From DASTCZ01 sp963704455 (GTDB lineage Bacteria > Acidobacteriota > Terriglobia > Acidiferrales > UBA7541): a stretch of 64,000 bases of DNA. The DNA lies in NCBI GenBank assembly GCA_963704455.1, contig OY969905.1, positions 1,178,001 to 1,242,000 on the forward strand, written 5' to 3'. A program made the position numbers and the translations under genes. The notes beneath the pieces are model-generated. The model worked only from the letters and a program-made list of their open reading frames with translations. It was not told the DNA's origin and searched no databases. Position 1 is the first letter of the stretch. Every line of letters starts with the position of its first letter. Positions 27,028-33,097 of this stretch are shown piece by piece.

Positions 27028-28173
27028 ATGGCCCTGAGTATTGACGATCTGCTGCGTCGAGCCGTCGAGAATAAAGCCTCCGACTTGCATCTGAAAGTCG
27101 GCAACCACCCGTATCTCCGCATGGACGGCGTGCTCTACCCGCAGACCGATGTTCCTCGCGTCACCCCCGAAGAGATGCTCTCGATGGCATTCAGCATGAT
27201 GACCAACCGGCAGAAGCAGAAATTCAAGGAAACCGCCGAGTTGGACATGGCCTATGGCGTCGCTGGTCTCGGCCGCTTCCGCGTCAACGTTTTCCAGCAG
27301 CGCGGCAACGTCGGCATGGTGCTGCGCGTCATCCCCACGAAAATCCGCACCGTTGACGAATTGAATCTGCCGAGCGTGATCGAAAGAATTTGCGAGGAGC
27401 AGCGCGGCCTCGTGCTTGTCACGGGCACCACCGGTTCCGGCAAGTCCACCACTCTTGCCGCGATGATCGACCGCATCAACACCGAGCGATCTGATCACGT
27501 CATCACCATTGAAGACCCAATCGAGTTTTTGCACCGCGATAAAAAGAGTTTCATCAATCAGCGCGAAATCGAAGTGGACACCGCGAACTTTTCAACCGCG
27601 TTGCGCGCCGCTCTACGTCAGGATCCCGATGTAATCCTCGTCGGCGAAATGCGCGACCTCGAGACAATCTCCACCGCGCTGCTCGCCGCCGAAACCGGCC
27701 ACCTTGTTTTCTCAACTCTGCACACTCTTGACGCGACGGAAACCATTCAGCGCATCATCGCCGTTTTCCCGCCGCCGGAACAAAAGCAGATTCGCTTGCA
27801 GATGGCCGCGACGCTCAAGGCGGTCGTCAGCCAGCGCCTTGTGCGCCGCGCGGATGGCAAGGGCCGCGTGCCCGCCGTTGAAGTCATGATGGCCACGGCT
27901 TACATCCGCGATTGCATTGTCAATCCGGATAAGACGCGCCTGATCCACGACGCGATTTCCGCCGGCACCAGCCAGTACGGCATGCAGACCTTCGACCAGT
28001 CGCTCTACGATCTTTACACGCGCAACCTCATCTCCTATGAGGAAGCTCTGCTGCGCGCCTCAAACCCGGACGACTTCCGCTTGCGTATCCAGGGCATCCG
28101 ATCAACCGCCGACGCCGCGCGCGAGGAGATGGAACGCCAGATGAATGAGTACGAGCGCACGCTCCGCAAGTAA
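27028..28173 (+). CDS. pilT: Type IV pilus twitching motility ATPase PilT
   Basis: A 381-residue secretion ATPase that retracts type IV pili. It begins at the ATG at 27028 (MALSIDDLLRRAVENKASDLHLKVG) after GGGAGC. It contains Walker A TGTTGSGKST near residue 134, the Asp box ITIEDPIEFLH, Walker B LRQDPDVILVGEMRD near 205 and the His box TGHLVFSTLHT. The C-terminal region resembles that of PilT. No other pilus genes are in the window. Confidence 0.95.
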   Translation: MALSIDDLLRRAVENKASDLHLKVGNHPYLRMDGVLYPQTDVPRVTPEEMLSMAFSMMTNRQKQKFKETAELDMAYGVAGLGRFRVNVFQQRGNVGMVLRVIPTKIRTVDELNLPSVIERICEEQRGLVLVTGTTGSGKSTTLAAMIDRINTERSDHVITIEDPIEFLHRDKKSFINQREIEVDTANFSTALRAALRQDPDVILVGEMRDLETISTALLAAETGHLVFSTLHTLDATETIQRIIAVFPPPEQKQIRLQMAATLKAVVSQRLVRRADGKGRVPAVEVMMATAYIRDCIVNPDKTRLIHDAISAGTSQYGMQTFDQSLYDLYTRNLISYEEALLRASNPDDFRLRIQGIRSTADAAREEMERQMNEYERTLRK

Positions 28174-28240
28174 TTCTTCCCACGCGTCGGCGTGATAGTT
28201 TCTATCCTGCATCTCTACTTTCATACCTTACTTCTGCAGC

Positions 28241-28269
28241 TTGCTTACGTAACCTGCTGCTTCTATGCT
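28241..28269 (+). promoter_or_regulatory. Candidate promoter of recX, possibly leaderless
   Basis: TTGCTT (28241-28246) and TATGCT (28264-28269) are separated by a 17-bp spacer. Transcription would start at about 28276, which is the GTG chosen as the recX start, so the message may be leaderless. Confidence 0.5.
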
Positions 28270-28275
28270 TCCAAT

Positions 28276-28797
28276 GTGCGTGCACCACGCAAGCTTGGCA
28301 CCGAAGAGCAGCTCCACGCCGCTGCGATGCTCGCGTTAATGCGGCGGGCGCATTCTGTGTATGAGATGCGCATACTCCTCGAGCGCCGCGCGGAGGATGA
28401 GACGATGGTGCGCGCAGTGCTCGACCTGTTGAAGCGCGACAACCGGCTCGACGACGCGCGATACGCGCGCGAGTTCGCGCGAACGCGAGCTGCGCACCGC
28501 AAGCAGGGGCGATTCCGCATCGCGCGGGAGTTGCGCGCGCGCGGAGTTCCGGATCGCCACATTGACGCTGCGCTCGACGAGGCGTTTGTGGAAACAAATG
28601 AGGAAGAAATGCTTAAGCAACGCATCGAGCGAAAATTGAGATTTGTGCGCGGCAAGCTCGACGAGCGCAAGCGCGCATCGCTTTATTCGAGCTTGCTGCG
28701 TTCCGGCTTTTCTTCCGACCAAATTCGCCGCGCGATGCGCGGCGTGACAGGCGGCGTGGCCGACCTCCCCGAAATTGAAGCCGTGGAGGACGAATAG
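28276..28797 (+). CDS. recX: Regulatory protein RecX
   Basis: About 173 residues, arginine- and alanine-rich, with the three-helix RecX repeats (MRRAHSVYEMRILLERR, DDARYAREFARTRAAHRKQG, LDEAFVETNEEEMLKQ, LRSGFSSDQIRRAM). RecX modulates RecA filaments. The reading frame is open to 28192, but that stretch codes for an unlikely hydrophobic leader and contains a promoter-like sequence, so GTG 28276 was preferred; ATG 28327 is another option. recA is not adjacent, unlike in many bacteria. Confidence 0.8.
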   Translation: MRAPRKLGTEEQLHAAAMLALMRRAHSVYEMRILLERRAEDETMVRAVLDLLKRDNRLDDARYAREFARTRAAHRKQGRFRIARELRARGVPDRHIDAALDEAFVETNEEEMLKQRIERKLRFVRGKLDERKRASLYSSLLRSGFSSDQIRRAMRGVTGGVADLPEIEAVEDE

Positions 28798-28800
28798 CGG

Positions 28801-29436
28801 ATGGCGCCCGGCACTCCCACAACTCCTGAAGCGCTGGCGGCATTCATCGTCACAAGCACAGGCGCCTTACTCGCCGAGCTTACCGCGAAGCTCGTCGAGT
28901 TTGTGCAACCGGGGCAGCGCGAGCCGCAATCCATTGCGGCGCTTGCGCGGCCGCGCACGCTTTCGGCGCTCTACTGCCTTGCGGCGCGCGTGCTTGGCAA
29001 TGGCGCCAACGCTGCGAGGGCGGGATCAGGCGCGAGCGGCGGTTCCAGCACGGCCGCGGTTGCGAGCCAATTCCCTGCTTACCTCACGGCGACGCGGCAG
29101 GAGCTGAAGCGCCTGCATCCTGATTGGAAGGGTCCCTTCACATTCGAGAGCACCGTTCAGCAGGGCGTGGGGCTTTATTTGCGCAATGCGCCGAATCTCA
29201 CCGAACTGGTGCGCAGCAAACCCGATTACGTGTTCGCCGAAGAACTGGACCGCGTTGAAGCCTCGGGAGATCGGCTGGCGATATTCGCGCTCAAGGCGAA
29301 AATCCAATTCCTTGAGGCCATGCGCATCCGGACTCACGAACCGGCATATCTGCCGCTCGATTCAGTGATTGAGTCATTTCTGCGCCGCGCGGCTGATTCA
29401 CTTGCGAAAATGCAGCCGGAATACTCTGGATTATGA
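28801..29436 (+). CDS. Protein of unknown function
   Basis: A 211-residue, alanine- and leucine-rich, mostly helical protein that starts 3 bp after recX and is probably co-translated. A low-complexity Gly/Ser/Ala linker lies near residues 70-85. It contains the segment TRQELKRLHPDWKGPFTFESTVQQG and a C-terminal helix with the Arg pair RRAAD. No signal peptide, membrane helix or catalytic motif was recognised. No function is assigned. Confidence 0.65.
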   Translation: MAPGTPTTPEALAAFIVTSTGALLAELTAKLVEFVQPGQREPQSIAALARPRTLSALYCLAARVLGNGANAARAGSGASGGSSTAAVASQFPAYLTATRQELKRLHPDWKGPFTFESTVQQGVGLYLRNAPNLTELVRSKPDYVFAEELDRVEASGDRLAIFALKAKIQFLEAMRIRTHEPAYLPLDSVIESFLRRAADSLAKMQPEYSGL

Positions 29437-29520
29437 TGCCTCCGAGTCGCTACATTTCACCTCCTCACTCGCAAAACTGCTCAGGCTGAAGCCTATGTCC
29501 CCCCCCACCCCCCATCTTTT

Positions 29521-29550
29521 TGTAAGAGTGTGATTCTGAAGGACTTACAG
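29521..29550 (+). repeat. Dispersed repeat, half-element, direct orientation
   Basis: A copy of the unit GTAAGAGTGTGATTCTG-AAGGACTTAC. Related copies lie at 29562, 29609 (inverted), 29657, 29681 (inverted) and 40268. It appears without a matching inverted partner within 10 bp. Confidence 0.6.
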
Positions 29551-29561
29551 CCGCGAAGTGC

Positions 29562-29637
29562 GGTAAGAGTATGCGCCTAAAGGACTCACGAGTATACATA
29601 GTCAGTACACTAAGTACATTAGATTCAATCACTTACG
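29562..29637. repeat. Dispersed palindromic repeat, diverged copy pair
   Basis: A direct half (29562-29592, GGTAAGAGTATGCGCCTAA then AGGACTC) and a degenerate inverted half (29609-29637, ending TTAGATTCAATCACTTACG) face each other. The inverted half, reverse-complemented, starts CGTAAGTG and ends ATCTAA, as do the clearer copies. Confidence 0.55.
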
Positions 29638-29656
29638 TTTTCGCGCTGCATATTGT

Positions 29657-29712
29657 CCGTAAGAGTGTGATTCTAAACGACTTGAAGTCCTTTATTATCA
29701 TACTCTTACGGG
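29657..29712. repeat. Dispersed palindromic repeat, best copy
   Basis: A 56-bp imperfect palindrome. The left arm CCGTAAGAGTGTGATTCTAA is mirrored by the right arm TTATCATACTCTTACGGG, with the core GACTTGAAGTC in the centre. The element could fold as a long hairpin in RNA or cruciform in DNA. Confidence 0.75.
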
Positions 29713-29804
29713 CGGTCCTCAGTAGGAGTAATTCTGGATCCGACAGGGGCGGCAATTCCCATTTTGGGACTGCATTCGGAACGGCCGTCGCAACCTGCTT
29801 TCGT

Positions 29805-29833
29805 GTATACCATAGCGTTATAGCTAAAGTCAA
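29805..29833 (-). promoter_or_regulatory. Leftward promoter-like sequence upstream of the repeats
   Basis: On the minus strand TTGACT (complement of 29828-29833) and GTATAC (complement of 29805-29810) are separated by exactly 17 bp. Transcription would start near 29798 and run through the palindromic repeats, where no gene is visible. Confidence 0.45.
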
Positions 29834-29897
29834 GGGAAAAATGGCCTGGGTAAATCAGAATGCGCTACTGTCGGTTTTTGTCGAAGTCACTCGGCGG

Positions 29898-30428
29898 TCA
29901 TTTAAGGGGAGCTTTGGACTTATCTTGAGACGAACGCTTCTCCTCTTGAAGGCAGGTAGCTGCTTTTGCGATCAGGTCAAGGATTCCCTTGTATGAGACT
30001 TCGAAAGTTGGGGGCACATCAATCTCGCCACCGGGTTCGATTGGCGTTCCGTTGAATCCTCGCGTGACGTTGACATAACGCCCGCCTAGCAATCCTTCCG
30101 TCGCGAGCGTCGCGGTCGAGTCATTTCGAATGTCGTTCTGATAGCGTTTCAGGATTCGCAAATGCACTTCAATCCTACGGTCGTTGTTTGACGATTGCCG
30201 CGCCACGTCTATTGACTGAACAACGCCGATCTCGATTCCATCTAGGCGTACCGGCGCACCTGAGTTCAGCTCGGATGCCTCAGGAAGATAGATGCTCAAT
30301 CTGTATTTTGGGAGGAGCAGGCCTGACGACCATACGTAAGAGCTGATCAAAGCCAAGCAAATCACGCTGAGAATGATGCCGGCAGCTCGCGCGGTCCTTC
30401 TTGAGATGCGAATCGCGATTTCCTCCAT
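29898..30428 (-). CDS. MCE/MlaD-family protein
   Basis: A 176-residue protein with one N-terminal membrane helix (GIILSVICLALISSYVW, residues about 17-33) followed by a single MCE domain (YRLSIYLPEASELNSGAPVRLDGIEIGVV, VHLRI, ATEGLLGGRYVNVT). MCE proteins such as MlaD form periplasmic hexamers that shuttle phospholipids or other lipids between membranes. It starts at ATG 30428 with GGGAGGG; TTGATT and TATACA at 15-bp spacing lie about 25-50 bp upstream. No mlaE or mlaF gene is adjacent, so the partner permease is elsewhere. Confidence 0.85.
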   Translation of the reverse strand: MEEIAIRISRRTARAAGIILSVICLALISSYVWSSGLLLPKYRLSIYLPEASELNSGAPVRLDGIEIGVVQSIDVARQSSNNDRRIEVHLRILKRYQNDIRNDSTATLATEGLLGGRYVNVTRGFNGTPIEPGGEIDVPPTFEVSYKGILDLIAKAATCLQEEKRSSQDKSKAPLK

Positions 30429-30525
30429 GGCTTCCCTCCCTGCGAATCCTTTGTATAGTGAGAGTTCTGTTAAATCAAGGGACGCGGCGGCTGCAGAACA
30501 CCCTTGCGGAGACTTGCGTGAGTGA

Positions 30526-30552
30526 TTGCGTGCCGGGCACTGAGTATATAAT
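30526..30552 (+). promoter_or_regulatory. Promoter with consensus -10 for the DUF1569-like gene
   Basis: TTGCGT (30526-30531) and a consensus TATAAT (30547-30552), 15-bp spacer. The start codon at 30565 leaves an untranslated leader of only about 5-7 bases and no ribosome site is visible. Confidence 0.45.
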
Positions 30553-30564
30553 GCGGGTAATTTT

Positions 30565-31017
30565 ATGAAGACCTTGCGGAATCCGCGCGACCGGCAAGAA
30601 GTGTTGGAGCGTCTCGCTAGAGTACGGGAGGACAGTCAGCGACGCTGGGGAAGCATGACCGCCAATCAGATGGTATGCCATCTGAGCGATTCATTTCGCG
30701 CATCGCTCGGCGAAAAGCACATTGCTTCAGCAACGACGCCTTTCAAAAGGACAGCGGTGAAATGGTTCGCGTTATGGGTTCCGCTGCCCTGGCCGCATGG
30801 ATTCAAGACTCGCCCAGAAATGGATCAGAAGATTGGCGGGACTCAGCCAACGGATTTTGCTTCGGACGTGGCGGCCCTTTGCGTACTGGTGGACCGTTTT
30901 TGCAGTTTTGAAAGCGAGTTTGCGCCGCATGGGACATTTGGGCAACTGTCGAGGGGCGAACGCATGCGGCACGCGTATCTGCACATGAACCATCACTTGA
31001 AACAGTTCGGCGCCTAA
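30565..31017 (+). CDS. DinB-superfamily-like protein (DUF1569 type)
   Basis: A 150-residue protein with the pattern of DUF1569/DinB-like four-helix bundles: SMTANQMVCHLSDSF near residue 30, then LSRGERMRHAYLHMNHHLKQFG at the C-terminus. The conserved His residues (H39, and the HxNHH group) could bind a metal, as in DinB proteins, some of which are thiol-dependent transferases. It stands alone between opposite-strand genes. Exact biochemical role is unknown. Confidence 0.7.
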   Translation: MKTLRNPRDRQEVLERLARVREDSQRRWGSMTANQMVCHLSDSFRASLGEKHIASATTPFKRTAVKWFALWVPLPWPHGFKTRPEMDQKIGGTQPTDFASDVAALCVLVDRFCSFESEFAPHGTFGQLSRGERMRHAYLHMNHHLKQFGA

Positions 31018-31055
31018 AATCAATTTGAGCCCGATGCGCCGGGCTGGCCGCAAAT

Positions 31056-31748
31056 TTACTTTTGGCGGGGCTCAGCTACCGGATGCATCGAAAGATAGGT
31101 CACCAGTTCGAGCGAGGCGGTGTTCATTTCGATTGAGAAATCGTTCATTTTTTCGGTGAAGTAGTTGAAGCACCAGACCGCCGGGATGGCCACGATGAGG
31201 CCGAGCGCGGTGGTGAATAGCGCTTCGGCTATTCCAGAGGCTACTGCTGATAGACCTGTCGCATGCGTCCCAATAATTCCCCGGAATGAATCGACGATGC
31301 CGATTACCGTGCCCAAAAGTCCTACGAAGGGCGCGGTTGAGGCGATTGTGCCGAGGCCGCTGAGTCTGCGACTGAACTCGGCGCGATTGAGAGTAATTAC
31401 TTGCCGCGCGTTGCGCTTTGCGGCGTCGATTTTATCGGCTTGCGTGAGCGACGGTTCGGCCGAGATGAATGCGTTTATGCCCGCGGCGACGATTTTTGCG
31501 ACGTGGCTCTTCCCTTTCGTTTCGGCGATGCGCCGGGTTTCGTCAAGATCTCCCTCGCTAAGAGGAGCAGCGGCGAGGCGCACGAAGGATTGTGTTTGTT
31601 TGCGGGCGAGGGCAAAGCAGAAGTACTTGTCGAGAGCGACGATCGCGGCGCGCGCAAGCATAGCAAGCAAAAGGATGACGATGACGCGGGCAATCGGCCC
31701 CATTGCTTCGAACTTTCCGACGAGATCCCAAGAGGCGAAGTGGCTCAT
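31056..31748 (-). CDS. MotA/TolQ/ExbB proton channel family protein
   Basis: A 230-residue protein with three transmembrane helices. The first lies at about residues 16-38; the other two enclose the conserved family segment (RLSGLGTIASTAPFVGLLGTVIGIVDSF, then ALFTTALGLIVAIPAVWCFNYF). In TonB-, Tol- and Mot-type motors this protein forms the stator with a partner carrying one helix and a catalytic aspartate (ExbD/TolR/MotB). No such partner gene is adjacent. Start ATG 31748 has AAGGAG at good spacing. Confidence 0.9.
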   Translation of the reverse strand: MSHFASWDLVGKFEAMGPIARVIVILLLAMLARAAIVALDKYFCFALARKQTQSFVRLAAAPLSEGDLDETRRIAETKGKSHVAKIVAAGINAFISAEPSLTQADKIDAAKRNARQVITLNRAEFSRRLSGLGTIASTAPFVGLLGTVIGIVDSFRGIIGTHATGLSAVASGIAEALFTTALGLIVAIPAVWCFNYFTEKMNDFSIEMNTASLELVTYLSMHPVAEPRQK

Positions 31749-31904
31749 GACGGTCTCCTTTGTTTTGTTGGACACCGGATACGGGGAATTTGTGCCGAAC
31801 CATTGAGTGAGCTTGACCCATGAAGGCCCGCGACGTATGGTTCCTGTGCGAAGTTAAGAATGAATTTGGAAAAAATGCGCTGAGTTGGGTTGGAGACATC
31901 CACG

Positions 31905-32945
31905 ATGAACTGTCTAAACTGCGGCACGGAGATGACGAACAATGAGGTGGTGACAAAGAAAGACCGCATTTCCTACGACATGTGCGAGAAATGCGGAAGT
32001 CTTTGGTTGGATGCCGGCGAATTGGACAAAATGGCTTTCCAGGTGGATGGCGACATCGAGTTTTGCGAACGGGGTAAGGATGCCGAGGCCGAAAAACACA
32101 AAAAGAAATGCCCGCGATGCGACAACTCCGACCTGGAAAAGGTGCGGTTTCTGGAATCGGAGGATATCTTCCTGCACTATTGCAGGAACTGCGGCGGATT
32201 CTGGCTCGATGGCGGCGAACTCGACCTAATTGACAAGGACCTTGCACGGATCATGCCCGTGAAGGGCAAGGGCTTCTCGGATTTCGTCAACAATGTGCAT
32301 GTTCCATACTGGTATCAGAGGGTGAAGAAAAAAAGCAGCGAGACGGATTTTCATGTCGAGGCGCCGCCGATTCAGAATGCGAAGCTGGAAGGGAGCACGA
32401 CGGACAAGTGTCCTGCCTGCGGCAACACTCTAAGTCTTTACAAGGTTTTCTCGATAAAGTTTGAAGGCTGCGACAAATGCAAAGGGATTTTTCTGATTAA
32501 AGATGAATTGCGCGGGCTGAAGAACAAGGTCGAGGGGCCATCACTTCGGTGGCTGAACGATGAGATCGAGAACATCGACAAGACCAGCGCGGTTGCGGGC
32601 AAGCGCGCCTGTGTGAAATGCAAGACGGAGAAAATGGTCTCGGTGGTTTTCGGAAAATCGTCGATCGTGATGGACTGGTGCCCAAAATGCCATGGAATTT
32701 GGCTTGAGCGCGGTGCATTTGAAGCAATCGTTGACTACCTGAAAGACGAGTTGTCTCACATGCACCATAAAGAAATTGAAAAGCTAGCCGCGACGGATTT
32801 GAAACGCGTTTGGAGCGGCGGGCCGGAGAGCAGAATTGAGGAACTCCGAGACGCCAGAGCCGCGGTCACCGCAATGATTAACGCGGATATCTTCGAACAT
32901 TCGAAACTGCGCGATCTCTGCTTGAGCCTCCCCCGCCATGTGTAG
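31905..32945 (+). CDS. Protein with four TFIIB-type zinc ribbons
   Basis: A 346-residue soluble protein made of four zf-TFIIB-like zinc ribbons. Each has a pair CxxC followed by a second CxxC with a GxxWLDxGE-type tail: NCLNCG..CEKCGSLWLDAGEL; CPRC..CRNCGGFWLDGGEL; CPAC..CDKCKGIFLIKDEL; CVKC..CPKCHGIWLERGAF. The third repeat has lost the Trp and Gly of the tail. Start ATG 31905 follows GGAG. The C-terminal 60 residues are helical. Such proteins may bind nucleic acid or proteins; no function is established here. Confidence 0.75.
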   Translation: MNCLNCGTEMTNNEVVTKKDRISYDMCEKCGSLWLDAGELDKMAFQVDGDIEFCERGKDAEAEKHKKKCPRCDNSDLEKVRFLESEDIFLHYCRNCGGFWLDGGELDLIDKDLARIMPVKGKGFSDFVNNVHVPYWYQRVKKKSSETDFHVEAPPIQNAKLEGSTTDKCPACGNTLSLYKVFSIKFEGCDKCKGIFLIKDELRGLKNKVEGPSLRWLNDEIENIDKTSAVAGKRACVKCKTEKMVSVVFGKSSIVMDWCPKCHGIWLERGAFEAIVDYLKDELSHMHHKEIEKLAATDLKRVWSGGPESRIEELRDARAAVTAMINADIFEHSKLRDLCLSLPRHV

Positions 32946-33021
32946 CAGGAATAGAGTTTGCTCGTTCCTGCCAATCTATATTCTGCTCGAGTTCAATGCG
33001 ACCTGATGCTTAATGCCCGCG

Positions 33022-33051
33022 TTGCGGCGCACGCGCGGGGTCTGACATAAT
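33022..33051 (+). promoter_or_regulatory. Promoter of alaS
   Basis: TTGCGG (33022-33027) and CATAAT (33046-33051) preceded by TGA, with an 18-bp spacer. The alaS start codon lies about 47 bp downstream. Confidence 0.4.
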
Positions 33052-33097
33052 GAAAATTCAACATTGCATGCGATGATTGCATCCGCTTAGGGGGATT

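Larger units (their letters stand above)
29437..29897. other. Repeat-rich intergenic region, no supported gene
   Basis: Between the unknown gene ending at 29436 and the MCE gene ending at 29898. It holds an interrupted C-tract (about 29498-29514), several copies of a dispersed palindromic repeat (29521-29712, listed separately) and a leftward promoter-like sequence (29805-29833). Reading frames across it were judged spurious because they run through the repeats and match no known pattern. Confidence 0.8.

Noticed and set aside
26834..27028. Longer N-terminus of the VWFA protein
   Set aside because: No conserved residues, it would mask the signal peptide, and a good ribosome site precedes GTG 26833.
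29498..29514. Interrupted C-tract as a regulatory signal
   Set aside because: Simple homopolymer-like run in an intergenic region with no reading frame to phase-vary.
29521..29712. Repeat cluster considered as a CRISPR array
   Set aside because: Copies are diverged, differ in orientation, form palindromes and have irregular spacing; no cas genes are near.
29571..29996. Plus-strand reading frame of 141 codons
   Set aside because: It runs through the dispersed repeats and into the MCE gene from the opposite strand, without ribosome site or recognisable motif.
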